DNA of 64,000 nucleotides from contig JACPQR010000110.1 in the NCBI GenBank assembly GCA_016190375.1, forward strand, positions 1-64,000, given 5' to 3'. Each line of letters opens with the position of its first letter. Position 1 is the first letter of the stretch. A program made the translations under genes and the position numbers. The DNA is from Deltaproteobacteria bacterium (GTDB lineage: Bacteria; Myxococcota_A; Polyangia; JACPQR01). The notes under the pieces were generated by a model. It saw only the letters and a program-made list of their open reading frames with translations. It made no database searches and was not told the origin of the DNA. Shown here in pieces: positions 8,731-17,142 of this stretch.

Positions 8731-11211
8731 ATGGATCCCATCGAATACGCCGGCCCCATCCAGTCGGTCGTGGAGTGGAAGCTCCTCTGGCTGATCCCCG
8801 CGCTGCCGTTCTTCGGCGCCGCGTGGAACGCGCTCCTGGGCCACTGGGGACAGAAGAAGTACGGCCACGCCTTCGTGCACGTCCCGGCGGTCGGCGCGAT
8901 GGTCGCCTCGTTCGTCATCGCGGCCCTGTCGGTCGTCGAGCTCGTCGGGCTGGGTCACGGGGATCGGTTCCTCTGGAACCCCGTGTGGCGGATGATCGAG
9001 ATCGGCTCGCTCTCGGTCGACCTGTCGTTCGCCATGGATCCGCTCTCGGCGGTGATGGCGCTCGTCGTCACCGGCGTCGGGGCGCTGATCCACGTCTACT
9101 CGGTCGGCTACATGCATACGGAGAAGGCCTACTGGCGCTTCTTCTGCTACCTGAACCTGTTCTGCTTCGCGATGCTCCTGCTCGTCCTCGGGGACAACTT
9201 CGTCCTCATGTTCTTCGGGTGGGAGGGCGTCGGCCTCTGCAGCTACCTGCTCATCGGCTTCTGGTACTCCGACTACGGCAAGGCCTCGGCGGGCATGAAG
9301 GCCTTCGTCGTCAACCGGATCGGCGACTTCGGCTTCGTGGTCGCGCTGGGGCTCCTGTTCTGGACGCTCGGCGGGATCTGGGGCCAGGACGGCTACCGCG
9401 CCCACGAAGCCCCGCGCCTGGTCGGAACGACGGTCGTCGCCGAGGAGGCGGGGCCGGCCCGCGAGGAGCACGGGCGGCACGGCGGGCACGGCGGCCGCAC
9501 GGGCTTGACCGTCGCCGTCTACCCCGGCGCGAAGGTCCTGGTCGACGGCAAGGCGGCGGGCAGGAGCCCGATCCTGGGGCGCGAGCTGACCTCCGGCGAG
9601 CACGACGTCGAGCTGGTCGTCGGGCCGCGCACCTCCTACGAGGCGACCGTGACGATCGAGGAAGGCCGCGAGACCGCCCTGGCCGTCGTCGGACCGACCG
9701 TGTCGTTCCGCCAGCTCCGCGATCAGATGGTGCTCGAGCGCCGCGAGAACGGGGAGTCGACGTCGCTCAGGGACGCCTTCGCGAACAAGACGATCTGGGG
9801 CGTCGGCGCGGTGACGCTGATGTGCCTCTTCTTCTTCCTGGGCGCGACCGGCAAGAGCGCCCAGATCCCGCTGTACGTCTGGCTGCCCGACGCGATGGCG
9901 GGCCCGACGCCGGTGAGCGCGCTCATCCACGCGGCGACGATGGTGACGGCCGGCGTCTACATGGTCGCGCGGCTCAACTTCCTCTTCTCTCTGAGCCCCG
10001 TGGCGATGACGGTCGTCGCGCTCGTGGGCTCCGGGACGGCGCTCTTCGCGGCGACGATCGGGTTCTTCCAGTACGACATCAAGAAGGTCCTGGCCTACTC
10101 CACCGTGAGCCAGCTCGGGTTCATGTTCGTCGGGGTCGGCGTCGGCGCGTACTGGGCCGGCATCTTCCACCTGGTGACGCACGCGTTCTTCAAGGCCTGC
10201 CTCTTCCTAGGATCGGGCAGCGTCATCCACGGGATGCACCACGTCGAGCACGGCGAGGCCGCGGCGCAGGACATGCGCCGCATGGGAGGGCTGGCGAAGG
10301 TGATGCCCCGGACCGCGCGCACCTACTTCGTCGCGTGCATGGCGATCACCGCGGCGCCCGTCCCGTTCCTCGCCGGCTTCTGGTCGAAGGACGAGATCCT
10401 CTGGAAGGCGTTCACGACGGAGAACCTCCTCGTGCCCGGCTGGGTCGTCTGGGGCCTGTGCGCCGTCGCCGCAGGCTGCACCGCCTTCTACATGTGGCGA
10501 TCCTGGTACCTCACGTTCCATGGCCAGCCGCGGGCCGAGGTCGCCGAGAAGGTGAAGGAGTCGCCGGCCTCGATGGTCCGCGTGCTCGAGGCCCTCGCGG
10601 TCCTGTCGATCGTCGGCGGGCTCGGCCTGGTCGGCGTCCCGGCCTGGGCCGGCGGAGAGCCGATCCTCGAGCAGTTCCTCCACCCCGTGACGGCGCTCTC
10701 TCCGCAGATCTTCGAGCTCGGCCACCGTGGCTTCGCCGAGCACCATGGCCACTTGATGGAGATCGGATTCATGGTGCTCTCCGTCGTCATCGCTCTCTTC
10801 GGCTGGCAGCTAGCGCGGCGGCGCTACGGCACGGACCGCCAGGCGGCGCTCGCGTGGGAGCCGAGCTTCCCCGGCCACAGGATCCTCTTCAACAAGTACT
10901 TCGTCGACGAGATCTACGCGAAGACCGTCGTCGCCGCCTTCATGCAGCTCCGGCTCTTCCTGGGCCAGTTCGACAAGTGGGTGATCGACGGAATGGTCAA
11001 CGCGACCTCGTGGGGGATGAGGCTGTCCGCGTGGATCACCGGCAAGATCGACGAGGCCATCGTGGACGGCGCGGTCAACGCCGTCTCGAACGGGACGCTC
11101 GCGGTGGGCAACCGGCTGCGAAGGGTGCAGACCGGCCGAATCCAGAGCTACATCTACGGGATCATGACCGGAGCCCTCGTGCTCGCGGTCGTCTCGTACG
11201 TGGTGCTGTAG
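8731..11211 (+). CDS. nuoL: NADH-quinone oxidoreductase subunit L with inserted PEGA-like domain
   Basis: 826 residues, about 200 more than a typical NuoL. The antiporter-like core is intact: the key Glu in FGWEGVGLCSYLLIGFW and the key Lys in GATGKSAQIPLYVWLPDAMA, followed by AGPTPVSALIHAATMVTAG; the C-terminal lateral helix region is present. Part of the extra length is an insertion of about 100 residues (9391-9699, residues about 221-323) in the loop after the sixth helix. It starts with a His/Gly-rich linker (HGRHGGHGG) and continues as a PEGA-like beta unit (VYPGAKVLVDGKAAGRSP ... TSGEHDVELVV). The normal loop residues (SFRQLRD) resume afterwards. From the known NuoL topology this loop should face the periplasm. 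Pumping residues are unaffected, so I expect a working subunit with an added exposed domain. Confidence 0.93.
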   Translation: MDPIEYAGPIQSVVEWKLLWLIPALPFFGAAWNALLGHWGQKKYGHAFVHVPAVGAMVASFVIAALSVVELVGLGHGDRFLWNPVWRMIEIGSLSVDLSFAMDPLSAVMALVVTGVGALIHVYSVGYMHTEKAYWRFFCYLNLFCFAMLLLVLGDNFVLMFFGWEGVGLCSYLLIGFWYSDYGKASAGMKAFVVNRIGDFGFVVALGLLFWTLGGIWGQDGYRAHEAPRLVGTTVVAEEAGPAREEHGRHGGHGGRTGLTVAVYPGAKVLVDGKAAGRSPILGRELTSGEHDVELVVGPRTSYEATVTIEEGRETALAVVGPTVSFRQLRDQMVLERRENGESTSLRDAFANKTIWGVGAVTLMCLFFFLGATGKSAQIPLYVWLPDAMAGPTPVSALIHAATMVTAGVYMVARLNFLFSLSPVAMTVVALVGSGTALFAATIGFFQYDIKKVLAYSTVSQLGFMFVGVGVGAYWAGIFHLVTHAFFKACLFLGSGSVIHGMHHVEHGEAAAQDMRRMGGLAKVMPRTARTYFVACMAITAAPVPFLAGFWSKDEILWKAFTTENLLVPGWVVWGLCAVAAGCTAFYMWRSWYLTFHGQPRAEVAEKVKESPASMVRVLEALAVLSIVGGLGLVGVPAWAGGEPILEQFLHPVTALSPQIFELGHRGFAEHHGHLMEIGFMVLSVVIALFGWQLARRRYGTDRQAALAWEPSFPGHRILFNKYFVDEIYAKTVVAAFMQLRLFLGQFDKWVIDGMVNATSWGMRLSAWITGKIDEAIVDGAVNAVSNGTLAVGNRLRRVQTGRIQSYIYGIMTGALVLAVVSYVVL

Positions 11212-11222
11212 GTGACAAGATC

Positions 11223-13268
11223 ATGATCCGCTCGATCCCTCTCGTACTGGCCCTCTCTCTCTCGAGCGCGCTCGCGTGGGCCGACGGCCCGCCGCGCATC
11301 GAGGTGGTGGGCAAGGCTCCGGTCAAGATCAAGGCAGGCGGCACGGCGGCCTTCCGGCTCGCGAACACCGGCGGAGCTCGGCTGGAGATCTCCGAGATCC
11401 GTGTCCGGACCAGCGAGGCGATGCCCGCACCCGCCGGCTTCTCGGTGGTGCAGGACGAGGGTCTTCTCGAGCCGCTCGAGCCGGGACAGAAGCGCACCGT
11501 CAGCGTGGCCTTCCGTCCCTCGGGGCCGCACCGTGCCAAGCAGCTCTTCGGGCACGTGGAGATCCTGTCGAACGATCCGGCTCATCGACGAATCGCCGTG
11601 GGGGTGGTCACGAGCAAGGGCTCCTTGCTCGGCGACCATATGCTGAGCTGCATCACCTTCGTCCCGCTCGCCGGCGTCCTCGCGATCTTCCTCCTCTTCC
11701 TGGTGAAGAGGAGCTCCGACCGGCTCTGTCAGATCATCGCCTACGTCACGACCGCCATCTCGCTGGCCCTGTCGATCTGGCTCGTCATCCAGTACGACCC
11801 CGGCTTCGGGCGGGCCGACGGCAACGCCGGGATGCAGTTCATCGAGCACTCGGTCTGGGTCGCGGGCTTCAACATCGAGTACTTCCTCGGCGTCGACGGG
11901 ATCTCCGTCACGATGGTGCTCTTGACGGCCATCATCTCGTTCGTCGGCGTGATCGTCTCGACGAGCGTCACCAGGCAGGTGCCCGGCTACTACGCGATGT
12001 ACCTGCTCCTCGTCACTGGGATGTTCGGGGTCTTCGTCTCGCTCGACTTCTTCCTCTTCTACGTGTTCTGGGAGGTGATGCTCCTGCCGATGTACTTCCT
12101 GATCGGCATCTGGGGCGGACCGCGCAAGGAGTACGCGGCGATCAAGTTCTTCCTCTACACGCTCGCGGGCTCCGTCTTGATGCTGCTCGCGCTGATCCTC
12201 CTCTACTACAACTCCGAGCCCACCTACCTCGTGGACGGGCGCGCGGCGCAGCACACGTTCAGCATGGTCGAGATGATGCTGAACTCCTATGACCAGCTCG
12301 GGCTCACGGTGGCCGGCGTCTCGATGACCCGGCTGTGCTGGGTGTTCCTCTTCATCGGGTTCGCGATCAAGGTCCCGATGTTCCCGTTCCACACGTGGCT
12401 GCCGGACGCGCACGTCGAGGCCCCGACGGCCATCTCCGTCATCCTGGCGGGCGTGCTCCTGAAGATGGGGACCTACGGGATGATGCGGATCAACTTCGCG
12501 ATCCTCCCCGAGGCCACCCAGTGGGCGGCCTCCGCGATGGCCGTCTTCGGGGTCATCAACATCATCTATGGAGCCTTCTGCGCCATGGCGCAGGAGGACC
12601 TGAAGAAGCTCGTCGCGTACTCCTCGGTCAGCCACATGGGCTTCTGCCTGCTCGGGCTGTCGGCGCTGACGCCGCAGGGGATGAACGGCGCGGTCCTGCA
12701 GATGTTCAACCACGGGACGATCACGGCCATGCTGTTCACCCTGGTCGGCGTCGTCTACGACCGGGCGCACACCCGCGAGATCGGCAAGTTCGGCGGGCTC
12801 GCGAGCGAGATGCCGCTGTACACCGCGTTCGTCGGGCTCGCGTTCATGGCGTCCCTGGGGCTCCCGGGCCTGAGCGGCTTCATCAGCGAGGCGCTCGTCT
12901 TCCTGGGCTCGTTCCCGGTCTGGCCGGTCGCCACGATCATCGCGATCACCGGGGTCATCATCACGGCCGCGTACCATCTGTGGGCGCTGCAGCGGGTGTT
13001 CCTCGGCAAGTTCAACGAGTCCTGGCGCAAGAGCCACGCGCTCGAGGCGACGGGCGGCAAGTTCCCCGAGATGAACCTGCGCGAGCTCGCCTCCCTCGCG
13101 CCGCTCGCGGCGATCGTGATCGTCCTGGGCTTCTATCCGCTTCCCATCCTGAACCTCATCGGCACCGGCCTCGAGGATCTGAGGCAGATGGTCGTGAGCG
13201 CGGACCACGCGGCCGTCGCTCGGGCCGGATCGAGCGCCCTCGATCTGCTCGCGGCGGGGCCGAGATAG
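11223..13268 (+). CDS. nuoM: NADH-quinone oxidoreductase subunit M with N-terminal signal peptide and Ig-like domain
   Basis: 681 residues from the ATG at 11223, 11 bases after nuoL. The usual NuoM N-terminus (MLSCITFVPLAGVLAIFLL) begins only at residue 140 (ATG at 11640). Residues 1-20 form a signal peptide (IPLVLALSLSSALAWA). Residues about 25-130 are an Ig-like beta domain of the HYDIN/DUF1573 kind (FRLANTGGARLEISEIRV, TVSVAFRPSGP, VEILSNDPAHRRI). The antiporter core has its Glu in FYVFWEVMLLPMYFLIGIWG and Lys in FAIKVPMFPFHTWLPDAHVE. The frame is open throughout with no stop between the parts, so fusion is the simplest reading; initiation at 11640 would give a normal NuoM. As NuoM's N-terminus is periplasmic, a secreted domain there is topologically consistent. 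Confidence 0.9.
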   Translation: MIRSIPLVLALSLSSALAWADGPPRIEVVGKAPVKIKAGGTAAFRLANTGGARLEISEIRVRTSEAMPAPAGFSVVQDEGLLEPLEPGQKRTVSVAFRPSGPHRAKQLFGHVEILSNDPAHRRIAVGVVTSKGSLLGDHMLSCITFVPLAGVLAIFLLFLVKRSSDRLCQIIAYVTTAISLALSIWLVIQYDPGFGRADGNAGMQFIEHSVWVAGFNIEYFLGVDGISVTMVLLTAIISFVGVIVSTSVTRQVPGYYAMYLLLVTGMFGVFVSLDFFLFYVFWEVMLLPMYFLIGIWGGPRKEYAAIKFFLYTLAGSVLMLLALILLYYNSEPTYLVDGRAAQHTFSMVEMMLNSYDQLGLTVAGVSMTRLCWVFLFIGFAIKVPMFPFHTWLPDAHVEAPTAISVILAGVLLKMGTYGMMRINFAILPEATQWAASAMAVFGVINIIYGAFCAMAQEDLKKLVAYSSVSHMGFCLLGLSALTPQGMNGAVLQMFNHGTITAMLFTLVGVVYDRAHTREIGKFGGLASEMPLYTAFVGLAFMASLGLPGLSGFISEALVFLGSFPVWPVATIIAITGVIITAAYHLWALQRVFLGKFNESWRKSHALEATGGKFPEMNLRELASLAPLAAIVIVLGFYPLPILNLIGTGLEDLRQMVVSADHAAVARAGSSALDLLAAGPR

Positions 13269-13278
13269 GGAGGCGCTG

Positions 13279-14796
13279 ATGCCGGCCCAGAGCGTCGCCG
13301 ACCTCAGGTTCATCTACCCCGAGCTCGTCCTCGCAGGAGCGATCTTCGCGATCCTGTTCTTCGACCTCGCCGGCCGGGGCGACAGGAGCCGCGGCTGCGC
13401 CACGATCGCGTTGGCGGGCCTCGTCGGAGCCGGGGTCCTCGCCGCCCGCGACTTCCTCCTCTGCCGCGGCGCGCATCCCGCGATCGAGCCGCACGCGATC
13501 TTCTCGGGGCTCTTGGCCTTCGACCCGTTCGCCGCGGGGATGAAGGTCTTCTTCGCCATGGCCTGCGCGCTCATCGTCGTCTTCTCGATTCCCACCGAGG
13601 AGGCCGGGGGCGGCAGCGCGAAGGGAAGGGGAGCGGGGGAGTTCTACGGCCTGTTCCTCTGCATCGTCCTGGGCCTGTACCTGATGGCCGGGGCGCGAAA
13701 CCTGCTCATGCTGTACCTGTCGCTCGAGCTCGTCTCGGTCATCTCGTTCGTGATGGCGGGCTTCAGGACCGAGGACCACAAGAGCGGCGAAGCGGCGCTC
13801 AAGTACGTGATCTTCGGCGGCGCCTCCTCGGGCGTGATGCTCTACGGGATGTCCTGGCTCTTCGGGGCCACGGGGTCGCTCGACCTCGGAGAGATCGCGG
13901 CGGCGCTCGCGACGACGGACTCGAAGGCTGCGGTCTTCGTCGGCGTCCTCGGAGTGCTCGCGGGCTTCGGCTACAAGATCAGCGCCGTCCCCTTCCACAT
14001 GTGGGCCCCCGACGTCTACGAGGGCGCGCCGACCGCGATCACCGCCTTCCTGTCGGTGGGGCCGAAGGCGGCCGGCTTCGCGATGATGCTGCGCTTCTTC
14101 ACCCAGGCGCTAGGGGCGAACGCGGAGGTCGTGCCGCTCGACCTGCCGTGGCCGCTCGTCGGCGGGATCCTGGCCGCGGTGACCATGACCGTCGGCAACC
14201 TCACCGCGCTCGGGCAGAACAACGTCAAGAGGATGCTCGCGTACTCGAGCGTGGCGCACGCCGGCTACATCCTGATGGGCTTCTCGGTCTTCGACGACCT
14301 CGGGATGCGGTCGATGCTGTTCTACATCACCGTCTACTGCTTCATGAACCTCGGGGCGTTCCTCGTCGTGATGGCCGTCGCGGAGCGGACCGGCAGCGAG
14401 CGGATCGAGGCGTTCCGGGGCCTCGGCCGTCGCGCGCCGCTCCTCGCGGCGGCGATGGCGATCTTCCTCTTCTCGCTCACGGGCCTGCCGCCGATGGCGG
14501 GCTTCATCGGCAAGTTCTACCTGTTCGTCGCGCTCCTCGAGAAGGGCGGAACCGGCTACGCGCTCCTCGCCGTCATCGGCGCGCTCAACAGCGTGGTCGC
14601 GCTCTTCTACTACGCGCGGGTCCTCAAGGCGATGTACCTCCGAAACGCCGCCGAGCCCGAGGCGGAGGGGCCCGTTCCCGTGCGCCCGCTCTACGGCGCC
14701 ACCCTCGCGGCGCTGGTCGTGCCGACGGTCGTCCTCGGCCTGTACTGGATGCCCGTCTTCGCCCTCGTCGGCGAGAGCCTCAACTTCGCGCGCTAG
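13279..14796 (+). CDS. nuoN: NADH-quinone oxidoreductase subunit N
   Basis: 505 residues, the normal length for NuoN with about 14 membrane helices. The key Glu lies in LMLYLSLELVSVISFVMAGF and the key Lys in GYKISAVPFHMWAPDVYEGA; a further conserved stretch is MLAYSSVAHAGYILMG. It is the third antiporter-like subunit of complex I. A GGGAGG ribosome-binding site stands just before the ATG. It has no extra domain, unlike NuoL and NuoM here. It is the last gene of the run; a hairpin follows its stop. Confidence 0.96.
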   Translation: MPAQSVADLRFIYPELVLAGAIFAILFFDLAGRGDRSRGCATIALAGLVGAGVLAARDFLLCRGAHPAIEPHAIFSGLLAFDPFAAGMKVFFAMACALIVVFSIPTEEAGGGSAKGRGAGEFYGLFLCIVLGLYLMAGARNLLMLYLSLELVSVISFVMAGFRTEDHKSGEAALKYVIFGGASSGVMLYGMSWLFGATGSLDLGEIAAALATTDSKAAVFVGVLGVLAGFGYKISAVPFHMWAPDVYEGAPTAITAFLSVGPKAAGFAMMLRFFTQALGANAEVVPLDLPWPLVGGILAAVTMTVGNLTALGQNNVKRMLAYSSVAHAGYILMGFSVFDDLGMRSMLFYITVYCFMNLGAFLVVMAVAERTGSERIEAFRGLGRRAPLLAAAMAIFLFSLTGLPPMAGFIGKFYLFVALLEKGGTGYALLAVIGALNSVVALFYYARVLKAMYLRNAAEPEAEGPVPVRPLYGATLAALVVPTVVLGLYWMPVFALVGESLNFAR

Positions 14797-14804
14797 CCGC
14801 CATG

Positions 14805-14822
14805 ACTTGCTGGTGAGCAAGT
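14805..14822 (+). terminator. Hairpin after nuoN
   Basis: ACTTGCT-GGTG-AGCAAGT is a perfect 7-bp stem with a 4-base loop, 8 bases past the nuoN stop. There is no T-run after it, so it may stabilise the 3' end rather than terminate by itself. Confidence 0.4.
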
Positions 14823-14878
14823 GCCTTCGGTTCGCTCGCAGACCCACCCGCGCTCAATAGTGCTAACGTCGAGCTGCG

Positions 14879-15208
14879 ATGGAGCGGTTCCGCCTGGATT
14901 TCGAACGCAGCCTCGCCCTGCACGAGGCGGTCGCCCAGGAGGTTCTGCTGCATCCCGAGATCATCGAACGGGCGCGCCGCAAGCTGGAGGAGTGGCTCCG
15001 AAGCGGAGGGCGCAGCGCGCCGCTGTGGCTCCGCTGGCAGCGGATCCTCGAGCGTCCGACTGACGAGGTGGCAGCGTTCCTGATGGAGCGGTCCGAAGAG
15101 GCTGCGTGGTTGCGAAAGGCGTCTCCATTCGCGGGCGTCCTGCCGCCCGGGACTCGGCTGCGGATCCTGCGAGGCGTGCGCGAGCGACTCGGGCGGATGC
15201 CGGGCTGA
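14879..15208 (+). CDS. Small helical conserved protein, antitoxin-like
   Basis: 109 residues, all predicted helix, with a conserved-looking layout: FERSLALHEAVAQEVLLHPE, then a long amphipathic helix, then SPFAGVLPPGTRLRIL near the C-terminus. From memory, proteins with this SLALHEAVA ... SPFAGVL pattern occur beside toxin-like genes in actinobacteria and myxobacteria, but no toxin partner is visible here. The ATG at 14879 has no clear ribosome-binding site. Function unknown. Confidence 0.55.
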   Translation: MERFRLDFERSLALHEAVAQEVLLHPEIIERARRKLEEWLRSGGRSAPLWLRWQRILERPTDEVAAFLMERSEEAAWLRKASPFAGVLPPGTRLRILRGVRERLGRMPG

Positions 15209-15307
15209 ACGCGGATCCGCGGGGCTCGCCACCAACAATGTCGAATGCTCCCGAGATCATGCCGGGGGTCTTATCGAAGTCGGTGGGCGGGCCGCACTCC
15301 AAGGTGG

Positions 15308-16714
15308 ATGCGCCCGTCGCTGAGGTGTCTGCTGATCGTGTCTACCGCATGTGCTCCGCTGGGCGCCCATGCCTACACGCTTCGCTCGGCAGACAACGGC
15401 GCGGCCGTCCACTGGGAGGACATGTCAGTCTCGTTCCGGGTCGACCAGAGCCTCACTGCGATTGGCCAGCCCACCACGATTCGAAACGCCGTCCTGTCGG
15501 GCTTCCGGAACTGGGGATCGATCGCCGGCAATCCCTTCGTCTTCAGCGGCGACGGGGTTCCGTATCAGTCGCTCGGCTCGGGCGACCCCACCGACGGAGT
15601 CTCGGACGTCATCCTCGTCCAGAGCGGCTGGCAGTTCGAGCCGGCCTACGGGGCGATGACCCTCGTCACCTACGACGCGAGCAGCGGGACGATCGTGGAT
15701 GCGGACATCCTCATGAACGGGCAGGGGTATCGCTACCTCGTGGACCCCACGCCGGAGCAGGGCTGGGACCTGGAGAACGTGCTCACCCACGAGATAGGGC
15801 ATCTGCTCGGCCTGGGTCACGCGGAGGACACCGAGGCGACGATGTATGCCACCTCGGAGCGAGGTGAGACCAAGAAGCGGTCGGTCGAGTCGGACGACCA
15901 GCTCGGCTTCCGGGTCCTGTACGCCTTCGCCGGCGAGGAGACCGCCTCCGGCTGTTCGGCGACGAAGCTCGAAGTGGGAGCGCGGCCGGTCGATATGACG
16001 GGAACCACGCTGGCCGTCGCGGTCGGGCTCCTCCTCGCGCTCTTGCTCGGGCTTCGACGAAGGGTCCGGACCGCACCCCAGGCAGTCCACTCGAGAACGG
16101 GCGGCGAAGGCAGCGTCAGGGCGGCGCGGGGCCGACACGTGAGCCGGCTCCTCGTGATCGCGCTGTCGACCGCCGCCGTCGCGGCCCCGACCGGAGCGGG
16201 AGCCGCCGTGGTCGCCTATCGCTCGACCTCGGATCTCGCCAGCGAGGCGACCGACGTCTTTCGCGGAACCGTCCGGTCCCGGCGCTCTCGCTGGGATGGG
16301 AGGGTGATCGTCACGGACGTCGTCGTCGACGTCGTGGACTGCTGGAAGGGCGACTGTGCGGCTCGAACCCGCACCGTGCGCGAGCTCGGCGGCGAGGTCG
16401 ATGGGGTCGGGATGCTGGCGCCGGAGCCCACCGCACTGACCGTCGGCACGGACGCGGTGCTGTTCGCGCGGCTGAGCCGCGCGCGCTCGGGTAGACGGCT
16501 TCTCGAGATCGTGGGCGGCGCGCAGGGCGTGTTCCGGCTGGATCCCGCGACCGAGATCGCTACCCGGGAATTGTCGGCGATCGAGGTCCCGACGGGACTT
16601 GGCCCCACCGAGCGCGTCTCGCTGAGGCGGCTCAGAAATGTGGTAGAAGAGAACGCGCGGCGCCAGGCCGTGCCCCTCGATGCACAGGCGGGTAGCCCGA
16701 GAGGAGATCGATGA
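15308..16714 (+). CDS. Matrixin-family metalloprotease joined in frame to a second secreted protein
   Basis: 468 residues from the ATG at 15308, which opens a signal peptide (LRCLLIVSTACAPLGAHA). Residues about 25-205 are a matrixin/metzincin protease: the zinc motif HEIGHLLGLGH has its ligands at H161, H165 and H171, with catalytic E162, and a Met-turn ATMYA follows. Residues about 218-257 (SGCSATK, then AVAVGLLLALLLGLRRR) look like a MYXO-CTERM sorting tail: Cys, hydrophobic helix, Arg cluster. Such a tail should end the protein, yet the frame continues into a new signal-like segment (LLVIALSTAAVAAPTGAGA) and a second domain of about 165 residues. Either a stop codon was lost or the second part starts at GTG 16139. 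The stop overlaps the PilZ gene by 4 bases. Confidence 0.8.
   Translation: MRPSLRCLLIVSTACAPLGAHAYTLRSADNGAAVHWEDMSVSFRVDQSLTAIGQPTTIRNAVLSGFRNWGSIAGNPFVFSGDGVPYQSLGSGDPTDGVSDVILVQSGWQFEPAYGAMTLVTYDASSGTIVDADILMNGQGYRYLVDPTPEQGWDLENVLTHEIGHLLGLGHAEDTEATMYATSERGETKKRSVESDDQLGFRVLYAFAGEETASGCSATKLEVGARPVDMTGTTLAVAVGLLLALLLGLRRRVRTAPQAVHSRTGGEGSVRAARGRHVSRLLVIALSTAAVAAPTGAGAAVVAYRSTSDLASEATDVFRGTVRSRRSRWDGRVIVTDVVVDVVDCWKGDCAARTRTVRELGGEVDGVGMLAPEPTALTVGTDAVLFARLSRARSGRRLLEIVGGAQGVFRLDPATEIATRELSAIEVPTGLGPTERVSLRRLRNVVEENARRQAVPLDAQAGSPRGDR
16139..16714 (+). CDS. Possible separately initiated secreted protein (second half of the matrixin frame)
   Basis: Starting at the GTG at 16139 gives 191 residues with its own signal peptide and a beta-rich domain (DVFRGTVRSRRSRWDGRVIV, TDVVVDVVDCWKGDC, LGGEVDGVGM, VLFARLSRA). 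Similar domains, as I recall, lie next to matrixin genes in myxobacteria as separate secreted proteins. No strong ribosome-binding site precedes the GTG. Offered as an alternative reading of the same bases; function unknown. Confidence 0.45.
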   Translation: MSRLLVIALSTAAVAAPTGAGAAVVAYRSTSDLASEATDVFRGTVRSRRSRWDGRVIVTDVVVDVVDCWKGDCAARTRTVRELGGEVDGVGMLAPEPTALTVGTDAVLFARLSRARSGRRLLEIVGGAQGVFRLDPATEIATRELSAIEVPTGLGPTERVSLRRLRNVVEENARRQAVPLDAQAGSPRGDR

Positions 16715-17106
16715 TGAGCGAGGTGCCAGCGATGCAGACGGGGAAGCGGCCCGGTCCCGAGAGCCGCAAGGCACCTCGAATTCCGCTCGATCTCGACATC
16801 GACTTCGAGAGCGAGCACAACTTCTATCACGGGTTCGCGGAGAACATCAGCTCCGGGGGCCTGTTCATCGCGACCTACGATCACGCGGAGCCCGGCGACT
16901 CCGTCGACATCAAGTTCCGACTGCCCGACTCCGACCACCCCATCGAGGTCCACTGCGAGGTCCGCTGGGTGCGCCCCTACAACCCCGACACGCCGGACAT
17001 GCCGCCGGGAATGGGAGTCCGCTTCGCCAACATCAGGCCCGCGGACGTGCTCCGCATCGAAGCGTTCGTGCGCGAGCGCGAGCCGATATTCTTCGACGAC
17101 GAATAG
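16711..17106 (+). CDS. PilZ domain protein, TIGR02266 type
   Basis: 131 residues. A single PilZ domain of the myxobacterial paralogous type: RKAPRIPLDLDIDF, then FAENISSGGLFIAT, then GDSVDIKFRLP and a closing PPGMGVRFANI. The canonical c-di-GMP motif RxxxR plus (D/N)xSxxG is only partly kept (RKAPR and NISSGG), so binding is plausible but unproven. The start overlaps the upstream stop by 4 bases (ATGA), implying coupled translation. Soluble, no other domain. Confidence 0.88.
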   Translation: MMSEVPAMQTGKRPGPESRKAPRIPLDLDIDFESEHNFYHGFAENISSGGLFIATYDHAEPGDSVDIKFRLPDSDHPIEVHCEVRWVRPYNPDTPDMPPGMGVRFANIRPADVLRIEAFVREREPIFFDDE

Positions 17107-17107
17107 C

Positions 17108-17123
17108 GTCTCGAGGGCGAGAC
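17108..17123. terminator. Hairpin between two convergent PilZ genes
   Basis: GTCTCG-AGGG-CGAGAC, a perfect 6-bp stem with a 4-base loop, one base past the stop of the plus-strand PilZ gene and about 20 bases past that of the minus-strand one; a short pyrimidine-rich stretch follows on the plus strand. Possible weak terminator. Confidence 0.4.
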
Positions 17124-17142
17124 CTACCAGTAATCTTTCTCA

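Noticed and set aside
8775..11222. A long open frame through nuoL in another frame leading into nuoM
   Set aside because: It is the Arg/Ala/Pro-rich shadow of nuoL; the real nuoM start is the ATG at 11223 with a signal peptide.
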